Shown here: piece after piece, positions 10,259 to 21,229 of the stretch
How the letters are laid out: every line of letters starts with the position of its first letter
How positions within the stretch are numbered: the stretch's first letter is position 1
From: Amblyomma americanum
Taxonomy: Eukaryota > Arthropoda > Arachnida > Ixodida > Ixodidae
Reading direction: 5' to 3'
Assembly (NCBI RefSeq): GCF_052857255.1
Contig: NC_135498.1
Location: 113,399,223-113,463,222 of the forward strand
DNA: 64,000 nt
The notes under the pieces: generated by a model
Database searches by the model: none
Seen by the model: the letters and a program-made list of their open reading frames with translations, nothing else
What the model was told of the DNA's origin: nothing
Translations under genes and position numbers: made by a program

Positions 10259-11006
10259 GAGCATGGTAAGAAACGAATCATGCATAGTCTATAACATGCT
10301 TCCTAGGTAAAGCTTCGAGTGATGCCTGGCATTTTTCGGGAGCTTTGAGTAACCTGAAGAAGGACGTTCTGGCGGGCTAGTTGGTTCATAATTAAGAGAA
10401 TAAGTCCTTATCTACCGCCTTGCTTGAGTAACCGCTGTTACAAACTCAAACTGAAGCAGAGTATGGAGGGATGCCTTATTCCCATGGCTGTTGTTTCGAC
10501 AACAGGACATGTCTTTGCGCACAGACGAAGGCACGTCCTGTTGTTGAACCATTCGCTGGCGGAATCAGTCTTTCTTACCGACCCTTAATTTTGTTCAGTC
10601 AAGGATTCCATCTTTGCTGTCCTCTTCCCACCGTAGATGTTTAAGACGGACTACGAACAACCTTGGCGCTGCACTTACACTAAACTTTGTTTAATTCGAA
10701 GATTAACTAAATAGTGCTATCTCATATGCACTGGAGAATAAAAAAGTAAGAAGGAGATTGATGATGGGAGATTAATCAGGCGTATCTTGCCGCGGGCTAT
10801 GCTAAAAATACGCTTTGTATGGACGCAAGCGCGGCTCCTACTATTGTCGCCATGAAATGCCTCTCACATGATTTCGCGGTAGCGTGTACAAAGCGGCAAA
10901 GGTCAAGCTGTACCCGCATGTCCTTTTCTGGTTGGTAAGCTCGTGTTTTTGCTTGAACTACGCGTCTATCAGAGAAAATCAAAGACGAGTCTTTGAACGC
11001 GAACCC

Positions 11007-11312
11007 GCCGCGGTGGCTCAGAATTTAGAGCGCTCGGCTACTGATCCCGAGTACCCGGGTTCGAACCCGACCATGGCGGCAGCGTTCCGATGGAGGAGAA
11101 ACCCAGAAAGCGCACGTGTGCTGTGCGATGCCAGTGCACGTAAAGAGCCCCAGGTGGTCTAAATTATTCCGGAGCCCCCCACTACGGCACTTCTAACTTC
11201 CTTACTACCTTTACTGGGTCGTTTATCGCTTCCTTCCGGGCAGTTCGGATGTCTACCAAGATATGTGAGGCAGTTGCAGGGACATTTCCTTTCCTCAAAA
11301 ATAATTTCATAT
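11007..11312 (+). mobile_element. Ruka-type SINE, full length
   Basis: Complete plus-strand copy: CCGCCGCGGTGGCTCAGAATTTAG head, GGTTCGAACCC B box, body and TTTCCTTTCCTC end. Shared with copy B at 22,322, so it predates the duplication. Confidence 0.9.
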
Positions 11313-11556
11313 TTTAACGCGTTCCTGCAGAATGGGAAACGGAACCTAAAATATTAGTATAAAATCAAGCAGTCGGCCTCGGTGTGACTTTCAATACGCA
11401 ATACAAGAGGTCGGAGGTCCCTAGTGACGAATATTTCATCCATAAATGTCACTGCCAATTGTATTACCGTGGCATGCAATAATGCATGTCTCGGCCACAA
11501 ACATGAAGTGCAAATATTAACGTATTCGCTCGAAGCACGTTTCCTTTCATACTTTA

Positions 11557-11800
11557 CCCGCCGTGGTGGCTCAGTGGTTAGGACGCTCGACTACTCAGCC
11601 GGAGTGCCCGGGCTCGAACGCGACCACGGCGGCCGCGTTTCGATGCAGTAGAAACGCAGAACGCGCCCGTGTGCTGTGGGATATCAGAGCACGTTAGAGA
11701 TCCCCAGGTGTTCTAAATTATTCCGTAGCCCTCCGCTATGGCACCTCTTTTTCTTCTTTTCTTTAACAGCCTCCTTTATCCCTTCTCTTACGGCCTCAAA
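11557..11800 (+). mobile_element. Ruka-type SINE, 3'-truncated
   Basis: Plus-strand copy with head CCGCCGTGGTGGCTCAGTGG and body ending near CTTACGGCCTCAAATAC. The same truncated copy is at 22,878 in duplication copy B, so truncation predates the duplication. Confidence 0.87.
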
Positions 11801-12713
11801 TACTGAGAGTCCATAGATACGATCGCAATGGAGCTTATACTACATGATTTCATAGCGATCGCTGGAAACATAGTGTCGTATGCCTTAATTAGGGTTAATT
11901 ACATTGCCTTCCAAGAAAGTATATGGTTACGGTTTTTAGAAAATTTCAAGTGCCATAATTTTCTGACACATAACATAGAAAAGACCACCAATATCTTTGA
12001 AAACCCATAACGCATATGGCAGTGTAATTAAGGGGATAGGTTATACATGTTATTCTGATGATTTCAGAAGTAGGGGAAAAGATTGAGGAGGTATAATGCG
12101 AGGGCTTTATGGAAAATCGGTCAGAATGCATTTCTGCACCAGTTGCTTCGTGCAAGGATATGCATTTATTTTTACTTCACTTTTTGCAATGAGGAGAACA
12201 AACAGCATAATGCCTAAAAATACGCTGTTCGGCACCATGGAGGAAGCGTACGCCTGTCAGTGGTCAGTCTTTCTCATATTCCATTGTCGATTATGATGGT
12301 GACTGTGCATGGCCGCTTTACCAAACTACCTGCCCAAGCAATCTCTTCTATCCTAGCTAACGAGGGCTTTCTGAAGAATGTGATCGACACCGCCGTCTAC
12401 TCCGGGCGGACGCCGGCCCCACCTACCTTCTATCGGCCGCTCGAATTCCCTTCGCCTCGGGAAGAGCGACAACCGTAGAGGAACTGCGGCAGAGATTAAG
12501 CCTTGGTATGCGTTTCCGATGAAGTGCACGGCGTTACTATCGAATAGCATGTCCTAACGAAAAACCGCTAACCTGTTCCTAATGGTCAAAGTGAGTTTAA
12601 TCCAGTTTGATTGACGTGAATGTCAGTTTTAAAGGAATATGTGGAAAGGGCAATAGGCCCTCACGACATTGCCCAGTATGTGGTCGATTGGCGAACCTTG
12701 CGCCTGGTTGGTG

Positions 12714-13131
12714 GCGGTGGTAGTGGTTTTATTAAGAATAATAGTAAAAAGGAAGGAAAAGATTTTTGCTAGCCCCGGCATCTGCCATCGATACTGAAGC
12801 ACCTGAGCTGGGACAGCGGAAATAAAGGACAGCAGGCAGAATGGAGAAATGAAATGAAAGAGGTGAGAGGACAGAAATAGAGGATAGAGGGAGAAGTAGT
12901 ATGTACAAACTATTTACACAATAAGAAATGTGTCCAGGTTGTGCGCGTGATTAGTTCATTTTAGAGGAATTAAATCACACACGCGCACAGCAATGTGTTG
13001 GTTACAACTGGAGTGGGGCGTCCAGTTATTAATCGTTCAAGGTAGAACTCGCGGAGCGTCCGATCACTGCGTGTAACTACCTGACGGAGAACAGACGGGA
13101 CGTCAAGCCCGTGTGTTCGAGGAATGCACAG
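12714..13131 (-). mobile_element. Young 5'-truncated LINE 3' end
   Basis: Carries the last 17 or so ORF2 codons (LEHTGLTSRLFSVR on the minus strand) and the full 3' UTR of the LINE at 6,655, ending AATAAAACCACTACCACC. Copy B has the uninterrupted sequence at about 25,005-25,020, so this insertion followed the duplication. Exact target-site repeats are unclear because of the G-rich edge. Confidence 0.88.
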
Positions 13132-13469
13132 CACGGTAATGTATGTGGCGAGTTGATAGAGTTTGCTGCCGCGGTGATATAGTGATTATGTAATCCAATC
13201 TAAGGAAAAGGAGACGAAATTCTGGTTGAGTTCCCATAACCTTAACATAAATTTACCGAAGCTTTCGTACGCATTAGGTAACCATGTCGGAGCATTTTTC
13301 GGCCTATCACAGCCATGCGTCTCGTAAGTTGCGATACGTTTTCCTGCGTGCACATATTTTAACGTAATTCATTTAGTGTACAAGAGTTAAAACGTTAATA
13401 AACTCGTCGCTTTGGTCCGGCAAACGATGAGTGTTTATGAAAGCTATAGGAGCTCGTCTACACTTTTGC

Positions 13470-13925
13470 TTAAAACTTGTAACAAAAGAAATTCTTGCAG
13501 AGTGGGAAGAACTCAATCAGGTATTTTTTTTATATGAACGGCAGCAAATTTGCGTGAGCCGTAGAGGTTCACGCAATTTACTGGAACACTCTAGTCGACA
13601 AAACCGTTTCTTGCTTTCGTGTATTGGCAAGCCTTTATTCCATGTGTAATATATTTAGGGCTTCCCGTGGTTTCTTTGGGCCGGGGGGGGGGGGGGGATA
13701 CCGTCGCCAACGCGAGTTCCCAGTTCTTAAATGCTCATTTCCTGCACTTTTTATTCGAGGCAAATCTAACCAACTACTCTAACTGCTTGTTTTCCATCGT
13801 TTGTATCTTATAGGGATAAAAAATCTCTCATTATATCGACAAACTTACAAGCAGTCGCCCGCGGCTCAGGAAGTTTGTCGACCATTTGTCTTCAAATGAA
13901 TTTTCCTAATGAGAGATATTGCAAC
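13470..13925. other. DNA present in copy A only
   Basis: Copy B passes from GAAAGCTATAGGTGCTCGTC straight to the CCGATCGAGTGT region, whereas A holds about 450 bp more, including a run of about 15 G at 13,682. I see no element signature; a deletion in B is equally possible. Confidence 0.55.
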
Positions 13926-14025
13926 AACCGATCGAGTGTGCAATTTTTTTTTTGCATTATCTATTTAGCCGGCCTACTCCAGCGTCGGCGGCGTCAGCAG
14001 TTCCTACAGCAGTCCCACAATGGGC

Positions 14026-14349
14026 TCAGCGGACTCGGACGCGGAGGCGTTCGAAGGCGGAAGGCGCTTTATAGACAAGGCGCAACGCCCGACCTCCCAG
14101 GTCCTGCAGCTCCGCGAGACCATACCGCTTCCGGAGGGCGGGCAGGCAGCTGCTCAGGAAGCGTTCCAAGGCGGCGTCGAATAACGCCAGAATGGCAGCT
14201 TTGGAACGGGCGCTGTAGCTCCGTGAGCTGGCGCAAGGCAAGCCGGTAAGCGACAGGGCCTTGTTGCAGAACTCAGTTAGTTCGTCCAGTATATGCAGTA
14301 TGAAAGGCTCTCGACTCTTCACCTGCTGGAATATACTTAAGTGGAACAT
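14026..14349 (-). pseudogene. Uncharacterised protein-like module (107 codons), copy A
   Basis: Minus-strand frame starting MFHLSIFQQVKSREPF, with predicted helices ILDELTEFCNKAL, AILALFDAALERFLSSCL and LAELQDLGGRAL, ending KAPSAFERLRVRVR. The copy B frame (25,461-25,784) has the same length. Within 14,029-14,170 only three bases differ between A and B, and all three are synonymous in this frame; on the plus strand all three would change an amino acid. C and D carry a relative ending at a similar stop. No start-site, splice or domain evidence is firm; it may be an exon. Confidence 0.5.
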
Positions 14350-14384
14350 TTTGTCCGGATAGTTGGTGAATTACTTCTGACATG

Positions 14385-14480
14385 GTCAAGGTGCGCGACA
14401 AAAGCACACACACGGGACAGGGTACAGGACGAGCACAAACTGACAACTAACTTTGCTCGTAGAACGTGGCACTATTTGAG
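14385..14480. mobile_element. Penelope-like element edge, shared with copy B
   Basis: GCACACACACGGGACAGGG..CAGGACGAGCACAAAC matches the edge of the Penelope-like element in copy B at 25,820-25,905. In A the coding part is absent, which points to a deletion in A or a larger insertion in B. Confidence 0.5.
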
Positions 14481-14502
14481 AGCAGCACGTGCAATAGGCC
14501 TC

Positions 14503-14692
14503 CCGCCGTGGTGGCTTAGTGGCTGGGGCGCTCGGTTGTTGAGCGACGCGGGAGGAATCCGTGCTTCGGCGGCCTCGTTTCTCTGGTAGCCACACTCAAA
14601 AGGCGCACGTGTACTGTATTGTCATCTCACGTTAATAATCTCAGCTGGTTGAAATATTCCCGGAGACGTCCGCTACTGCGCCTTTTCTTATT
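14503..14692 (+). mobile_element. Degenerate Ruka-type SINE
   Basis: Starts CCGCCGTGGTGGCTTAGTGG and keeps AAGGCGCACGTGTACTGTATTGTCATCTCACGTTAA in diverged form. The same old copy is at 28,189 in B. Confidence 0.75.
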
Positions 14693-15028
14693 TTTTATTT
14701 AACTCCCTGCGCAGCCACCTGGCGGCAGCTAGATTCAATGATACGCAGGTGTCGCCACAAACTGCACACGATCAGCAAGAGTGCCTCGGACGATCGTGTG
14801 CAGGTTAACCCAAGCGTAAAGGATATGTCGAGAAGTATTGCTGACAATGTTGCGTAACTTGTTTGAACTGAAGCAGAGGCATCGAGTCCGATGAATGGGA
14901 TTTTAGATTTTCGGGCCCGACTAGCAGAACACTGTACGCTTGTGAATGATGCCCCCTCGATGCTTGTATGTACAGGATCGGTCAAAGGTTCCCAGACCAC
15001 AGGGCCTGCTTTTCAACAGTATACCTTG

Positions 15029-15073
15029 GCACTTAAGAACCGGATAAAACAGACTTAAGAACCCGATAAAACA
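15029..15073. repeat. 22-bp tandem duplication in copy A
   Basis: CTTAAGAACC(G)GATAAAACAGA occurs twice in a row; copy B has the unit once near 28,720. It is a local slippage event and breaks a plus-strand frame that is open in B (28,659-28,883). Confidence 0.75.
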
Positions 15074-16099
15074 GACGTTAAAACGCTACTACTGTCACAC
15101 TCTACAGATATTTACAGCCTCTGGGGTGACCTAACAGCCCGGCTATACGGCTCAAAAGCAGACCCTGTCGTTTGGGGACCCTTGACCGACCTTGTACCTT
15201 CCACTGCGCGGTGAGCAAGTTTTCATATTCTCCTAACTTTTTTCCTTGATTCACGAGAGGCGAGCTACGGACACGACATGATTCTGTGCGCTCACCTGTG
15301 GCCTTCGGGCTGTACCTCTCCATGCGTATCTCCAATATTTTTTTTCTACACATTTTGTAATCCTTCCTGTGCAACTGGCGTCATTTCTGAGATATTTGGT
15401 TTTCGCAAGCGTCATAACAACAGGCCGCCGGCGGGGCATCACCGGCTTTCTTTGAAGAAGCTTCATCAATAGGACCTGCGCTTTATTATCAAATATCCTC
15501 CAGCACATGAAGCGTGTCTGCCGAATAGGAATGCTGCAAGCGATTCTGCAATTAACAGACGGCCTGTACAACTAGATGTCATGCACCAAATAAGCCAGTG
15601 TTAAAACTACGCATCCACCTCTTCGTGCTACTTGGTCTCTTCATACCCAAACATGGTTTGTCCTGAGTGGAAAAATGGGCAAGCGTGCTATGGTTTTTCC
15701 GTTCTCGTCGCAGGGTCCCGGACATGTGCAAGTAATTTCGCATCGGGCCAACTGCACGTGGAGGCACCTGATCACTTCTGTTCGGTTCTGCTTCGAGTAC
15801 GACTCCGGGATCGCCCGATTCTTAATTAACGTATTTTTTTAAATAATTGAAATCAACATTTAATAAACACTGCGAAGAAATTTTCGCTATCACAACACGC
15901 CTATTATTTCCTTGTGCGCTCTGTACACACGCTGTGTTTCAGCGGGTACAATATTGGCAGCAACTTTGACTGCATCATGAAGGGATCGATTGTGATTGAT
16001 TAGTAATAGTGTAATTTCTTTATATATTTCCAACATTACTCTTCTTACCGGCGTGAAAAACTTGTCCTGGGGTTAACTTATACGTGGTGACGCATTAGA

Positions 16100-16560
16100 A
16101 TTTCAGGTGCCACATGTCAGCAATTGCCAGCCTGAGCTGTGGGAATCATATTCATGTGCCTAGCTTTGGAAATCCTCTCACCCCACCCCTGCCAAGACAG
16201 TTATCAGGCTCATTGGAGGCGCCTCCAAACACCTACATTTCCCACCCCTAGCGGTCGAACTATCACTACGTCCACGCGAGCCCGCTGTTATACCCACTGC
16301 CGCTAACCCAGAGGTAGCTTCGACCATATTATTTTACTCTGCCCGTTGGATCCGCCCCCGCGAAGCCTGGAGCACTTTACCACTTGGGAGAGACTGGCGG
16401 GCTCCGAGGTCTAGGCCAAGCAAGCTATTGGCAAGGGCTGCCAGCGTCATGAACCTCCGGGACGTGGACGTTTGACCGCAGTGGAGCCGTGAGGGGACCC
16501 AGGGACCCGCATGTCCCCACTCCCCTCTGTGTAAACAGATTTCAACACCACCACTCAAGC
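16100..16560 (+). mobile_element. LINE C-terminal remnant
   Basis: Near 16,350-16,475 a plus-strand frame reads RPREAWSTLPLGRDW..LLARAASVMNLRDV and stops, resembling the post-knuckle C-terminus of I-like LINEs (compare REEWEAALL at 1,620). The rest is too decayed to place. Confidence 0.45.
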
Positions 16561-16597
16561 CGACTACGCACTAAGATTTTCACAATTACTCCCTCCA

Positions 16598-16705
16598 TCG
16601 CAGTGCACGTTTGCAGGACATCATCGAAACGCGGCCGGCTTGGACCAGTTCCAAAGAGGGTAATTCGGCTCAGTACCAGAGGGCGCTAACCACTGACTAG
16701 CCGTC
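16598..16705 (-). mobile_element. Degenerate Ruka-type head
   Basis: GTGCACGTTTGCAGGACATC, CGAAACGCGGCCGG and CGCTAACCACTGA are recognisable on the plus strand in the order expected for a minus-strand SINE. Confidence 0.55.
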
Positions 16706-16739
16706 TGGTGCAGCGCTGCTCAGGATGAAATGAAAGCGA

Positions 16740-17210
16740 TGACGAAGTCGGAGCGAGAATGCAAAGGAGGAGGTAGGGGGTAGCGGTGAAAGGAAGGCGG
16801 AAGCATAAGATGAACACTGGAGCTGGAGTGTAAGGGAGAGGCAGTCGAGAGGGATCCGTTCAGTTTTCTCGGTTGTTGCCTAGGCTTTCAAAACGCGCTT
16901 ACAAATATCAGTTGTTCTTAGAACTCACACCGCAACGACCTGCGCATGGTTGACTGCAAAGGAACGGGTAGCAGGAAAAAACCCATCGCTTCCCTCTTAA
17001 GCTGAACACATTGCAGAGTTTGTAAAAAAAAAACGGCTGACTGCATTGGCGAAGTGATGGTAATTTCTTGCGCAAAGATTGTGGGTCCCGGAATTTCCGC
17101 ACGGAAGCGACATTGTAGTATGAAATACCTTGCGGTAAACAGCGTCATCTGCCAGGGACTGATGTTCACGAGCGCTGCACGAGTGAGTTGTACCATGCTC
17201 CATCGTCAAT
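16740..17210. other. No recognised feature
   Basis: No supported gene or repeat; only short open frames. Confidence 0.5.
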
Positions 17211-17214
17211 CAGG

Positions 17215-18037
17215 TGTGGTGGTGGTGGTTGATGCTATGAGTTATTTTTATTTTCGGGGGGGGGGATGGGCGATACTGGTCCCGACGTATGTTGACCCAT
17301 TTGTGGCATGACTCTTGGCGACCACGGGTGGGGGAAGGGGATGTGGGGGGGTGGTTTGGAGAGGGGTAAAGTTATCTCCGTCGCATCGGATGAAGTCCTT
17401 GGCCGTGGGAGAGTCTTGCAGCCACACCGCGGCAGCAGCAACATCAGCTCGCACCAGGGGGGGGGGGGGGAACCGCGGTGCACTTGAAATATGTGCAAGC
17501 ACCGGGCAGGCGGAAGGAGCCTCGGTGCACTGGGAGTGTATGCAAGCACCGGGCAGGGTGAAGACAAACTTCAGGTACTGCCGTCTGCTCGTGACGCATT
17601 GAGGCAGGTGCCTAGATGTCCGCTCGTTGAGGCCGTCCGGAGGGGGAGGACGGACATCAGGGCGTTCGCGTCGCACTGGACGGGGCGAAGGACTAGAGGA
17701 GGATGTTCAGGCCAGTCTCCTCGAGAATGGAGAGAACCAGGTCGGCGAGGAGCTGATTGCACGCCGAGAAGAGGAGGTCGTTCACCGTGGAAGGCGGGAG
17801 ACCGAGTGCCCAATATCCCGGCTCAAGTCGTCGTCTGGAGGGGTCATGAGTCGGACACACCAGTAGGAGGTGGCCGAGTGTCCCCGTTTCGCCGCAGGAG
17901 GGGCAGGCAGGAGAGCGGGCCATTCTGCAGGCGTACAGCCTCAGTGTGAACGGTTGCACACTGCCGCGCATAACTGTCGTGGCGGGCAGGAGAGAGGAAA
18001 GTGTGGGCCTGCAAATGGCGGACGTGCTCTTATTCAC
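17215..18037 (-). mobile_element. 5'-truncated LINE 3' end with zinc knuckle
   Basis: Minus-strand frame 18,037-17,693 ends an ORF2 with ACPSCGETGTLGHLLLVCPTH (C-x2-C-x7-H-x4-C) and LVLSILEETGLNILL. A long 3' UTR with G/C runs follows on the plus strand (17,257, 17,458), and the piece ends ATAAAAATAACTC..CAACCACCACCACCAC near 17,215. Truncated before RNase H. Confidence 0.82.
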
Positions 18038-18054
18038 CCTGCTGTCTTCTTACC

Positions 18055-18262
18055 CTAAATGCATGCTCTGCAGCCAACATATTACTTCTCCCCCTGTCCT
18101 CTATTCCTGTCCCCTCACCTCTTTCATTTCATTTCTTCATTCTGCCTGCTGTCCTTTATTTCCGCTTCCCCAGCTCAGGTGCTTCAGTATCGATGGCAGA
18201 TGCAGGGGCTAGCCAAAATCTTTTCCTTCCTTTTTACTATTATTTTTTATAAAAAAACTACC
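18055..18262 (+). mobile_element. LINE 3' UTR copy, plus strand
   Basis: Same 3' UTR as the LINE at 6,655, in the opposite orientation: GATGGCAGATGCAGGGGC and TTTTCCTTCCTTTTTACTAT, ending AAAAAAACTACCACCACCAG. It abuts the minus-strand LINE ending at 18,037. Confidence 0.85.
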
Positions 18263-18269
18263 ACCACCA

Positions 18270-18540
18270 GCCACCCTCCAGCAGACTATGCTCACATTCT
18301 TTATTCATGGCCGGCCCTTTCTCTCTCCCTCCTCCTGGCACAGTCCTCTGCTGTGGGAGGCTGCTTTAGCCAGCTGGGGCGGCACATTCACTACGGCTGA
18401 TGAACTGGGCGGCGGAAGTCCCCGCCAAGCATTGCATGGAAGCCACGACCCGCAGCTGGAAGGCCACCCATGGAGCGGCGCTATCATAATTTTCTTTTTG
18501 TCCATCGCTAAATAAAGTTTTTCAACACCAGCACCACCAC
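18270..18540 (+). mobile_element. Second LINE-type 3' end
   Basis: Ends CGCTAAATAAAGTTTTTCAACACCAGCACCACCAC, the tail style of the LINE 3' ends nearby, but the body differs from the 18,055 copy. Too short to assign a family. Confidence 0.55.
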
Positions 18541-18845
18541 TCGTTATTAAAAAAAACAAAATCTCCTCGAGGATGAGCTCCTACTGTCCCGCGAGTCCAC
18601 GTTCCTGCGCCTCACCGCGAGCTCTGTCCACTAGCCAAGTTTGGCCAGCCGGTTGAGCAACTCGCACAGCGGCCTTTCTGAGTAGGGGAATGGGCTGAGT
18701 ATGGGAGTAATTGCCATAGGTTGGGGGTATTCACGAAGGTAGTGCATGAGTGTGTTCTTTGGCGTCCCACATTTTGGGGAGAATGGGAGAATCAAGGCAG
18801 GGTGATACCGAAGTATAGGAGGTAAGGTGAGGTGTAGTAGTTTTG

Positions 18846-19140
18846 TAGCGATAGCTACACTACGGTAGAATTTGGAGCTTTCAGCGTGACCGCGCCGACA
18901 TCACGTGGCTGCGCCGCCACACTGTGACTGCGCCGACACCCTGTGGCTGCGCACGGGGTGGCAGCGCAGCCACGCTGTCACGTGGTTGGTCACGTGGTGC
19001 GGAGCAGCTGCCGTCTGCGCGGCGCCATGGCCGATCACGTGGTTCGTCACGTTGTTGGTAACGTGACCAAGTCCCACTTGACCAGCTGTAGCTATCGCGT
19101 CACTCCAGGCTTAACCAGAGCTAAACCACCGCCAATTTTT
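18846..19140 (+). repeat. GC-rich repeat with GCGATAGCTACA termini and CACGTG cluster
   Basis: Inner ends are GCGATAGCTACA (about 18,849) and TGTAGCTATCGC (about 19,088), inverted relative to each other. Inside are four CACGTG boxes and CAGCCACG motifs. An inverted, longer relative is at 60,500-60,967. Homology runs past the right terminus into CTTAACCAGAGCTAAACCAC, so the true element edge lies further out. Confidence 0.7.
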
Positions 19141-19189
19141 TTCTGCACTTGCCGCCAGCCTGCAATGTATTTTGTATCTAGTGTACTCT

Positions 19190-19740
19190 GAGGCGGTTGG
19201 AAGGTGAAGCGGATGTTTTTCAATGGTCATTTGGTGATTTGTGAGTAGAGCCCGCGATGTTTCCTGCGAGGGTCTGGGAGTCCGATCTTCCGGGTCCTGG
19301 AAGGATATATAGTTCTGGAGGCAGTGCATGAACGCGCTCATTATCGCGGATCGCGGCATGCGCAGAAACCCACAAGAGAGTTATCTCTTGGGCAAGCGTG
19401 TGCTCCGATTCCAGAATGCACCGGTCGGTTAGTGCGATAATGATTTGCTAAAAGTGATGATACGCAGCTTGGTGGTCGGTGCAGGTTTCAGTGATGTTGT
19501 GATCTTGTGTGCCGTGGATGAGCGCCAAGGCAATGGTCGCACCCTCAGCCTGCGTAGGGTTGTTGGCATGGAGTCTGCCTGCGGCCGCAATGGTGCCATC
19601 ATGTAGGCGGTGACAGCGGTGCAATGGTGGGGTAGGGTGCGCTGAGCTGCGTCCACGTAGAAGGATGTCGTGTCTGTCTTTGTAGTGATAGGTGTAACAT
19701 TAAGCTCGAGGCTAGCGTCTTCGCCTGTGTAGCTCGGTGT
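19190..19740 (-). mobile_element. LINE RNase H remnant
   Basis: On the minus strand, out of the longest frame, one reads NNPTQAEGATIALALIHGTQ and then LLWVSAHAAIRDNERVHAL, decayed versions of the AE..AI.LA and WvPaHagi.gNe.vHalA motifs of LINE RNase H. Frameshifts and stops intervene. 5' and 3' edges are unclear. Confidence 0.6.
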
Positions 19741-20066
19741 TTATATTTCTGGGTAGTGGCCTGATGAGAAGCTAGCCCTGCATGTCAGGAGGAATAATTT
19801 GATATTTCGGGTCTGCCGGGAGCGCATGCACACGAGCGGTAAGCTTACTCGGGTATACCATGCAGAGAAACAGCTGTGCTCCCAACACCCCTCTCCTACA
19901 ACACCGCTCTCTTGATTATACCCTCTCATTATTGTACAGGTTGTCTCATGCGTTTTTTTCTCTACAAGGAAAGCATGATTATGCATTCCCACGTGTTTCA
20001 AATCCTTCCTGTGCCAAATATGAAAGAATTGAAAACTGAAAATTTGTTTTGAGGAAAGAAGACACC

Positions 20067-20377
20067 TGCCGCCGTGGGTCAGTGGTTGATGCCCGTCTAC
20101 CGTGCACCCGGGATAACTGGGTTCGAACCCGACCGCGGCGGCTGCGTTTCGGTGGAGGCCAAACGAGAAGGGCGCCCGTGTGCTGTGCGATGTCAGTCCA
20201 CGTTCAAGGACCACAGGTGGTCGAATTTATCGAACCTCCACAACGGCAGCTCTTTCTTCCTTTCTTCTTTTCCTCCCTCCTTGATCCCTTTCCATCCGGC
20301 GCGGTTCGGGTGTTCACCGATATGTGTGAGACAGTTACTGCGTCATTTCCTTTCCTCGCAAATAGCAATTATATTTA
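20067..20377 (+). mobile_element. Ruka-type SINE, subtype with GAATTTATCGAACCTCC
   Basis: Near-complete plus-strand copy (GCCGCCGTGGGTCAGTGG head, GGTTCGAACCC, body). It shares its body variant with 9,109-9,278. Here it is unbroken; the copy A partner is split by a LINE. Confidence 0.88.
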
Positions 20378-20890
20378 GCTTTTGGGGAAAGGAAAACGGC
20401 GCAGCAGCTGTCTCATATATCGGCGGTCACCCGAACCTGACACCCGTAGAGGAAGGGATGAAGGAGGGTCAAAGGAGAAATGAAGAAAGAGGAGCCGTAA
20501 TGGAGGGCGGCAGAATAATTTCGTCCACCTGATGATCTTTGTCTGTCTGTCTGTTGTTGCCAAGAAGAAAGAAAAGGAAAGTGCACAGGCCTGCCCATTG
20601 GCTCAAGCCGAGTCACAATCGCTACCACGTGCAGATAGTAGGAGAGTTGAAAGATGGGATGGGGGAAAGACAGGATAGTAAAGACGCGCGGTATAAAGAC
20701 GAACGCCGATCCCGGAGGCAGTGCAATACTGGGCCAACCGGTGGCGGAAGTGGAGTAACCTTCAAACTCTCCGCCACATTTCCAAAAATAAGTCCAATCG
20801 GGACCCGTAACAGATATTCTACGGGATCCGGGGAAGTACTACCTTTGTCAGTTGAGATCGCACAGCACACGAGCGCCTTGTTGCGTTCCT
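20378..20890 (-). mobile_element. Ruka-type SINE split by a 300-bp repeat
   Basis: Minus-strand copy from 20,378 to about 20,537, resuming at 20,850 (GATCGCACAGCACACG..GCC). The paralog at 9,284 is continuous, giving an empty site. Confidence 0.82.
20544..20842 (-). repeat. Unclassified ~300-bp repeat, copy 3, with TSD
   Basis: Same family as 3,026, 3,357 and 44,793. The direct repeat CTTTGTC flanks it (20,537-20,543 and 20,843-20,849). Absence from copy A shows that it moved after the duplication. Confidence 0.82.
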
Positions 20891-20997
20891 TAGCGATCCC
20901 CAGTCGGTCGAAAGTATTCAGGAGTCCTCCATTTCCTTTCCGCAGAAACCAATTATTATTATTCTTATCAATACTCATTTTCAAACGCAAAAGGTGC

Positions 20998-21180
20998 CTG
21001 TATGCTGTACGATGTCAGTGCACGTTAAAGATTCCCAGGTGGTCGAAATTATTATGCAGCCTCCACTGCGGCACTTCTTTCTCTCTCACTGCCTACTTTA
21101 TCCCCATACGGTGCGGTTCAGGTATGCACAAGAGATGTGAGACAGATACTGCGCCATTTACTTTCCTTTAAAACCATTTT
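20998..21180 (+). mobile_element. Ruka-type SINE, head missing
   Basis: Paralog of 9,638-9,820; body and 3' end only. Confidence 0.8.
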
Positions 21181-21229
21181 TTTTTCAATCGGGGAAGAAA
21201 AAGTCGGCCGCACATGCGCGCGAGACTTC

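Larger units (their letters stand above)
9110..16045 (+). repeat. Segmental duplication I, copy A
   Basis: Aligns in direct orientation with 20,190-29,725. Landmarks in the same order: inverted Ruka pair (9,109-9,487 / 20,190-20,890), GGCCGCAGATGCGCGCGAGA (9,860 / 21,205), the identical 103-bp run at 10,156 / 21,501, Ruka at 11,007 and 11,560 / 22,322 and 22,880, module at 14,029 / 25,464, and CAGCGGGTACAA (15,938 / 29,623). A has private DNA at 12,714-13,131 (LINE) and about 13,470-13,925. Outside constrained blocks I estimate roughly 10-15% divergence by eye. Confidence 0.9.

Noticed and set aside
11557..11640. tRNA gene
   Set aside because: A/B-box-like sequence is the head of a SINE, continues into the SINE body, and lacks a proper cloverleaf. 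The same holds for all other such heads.
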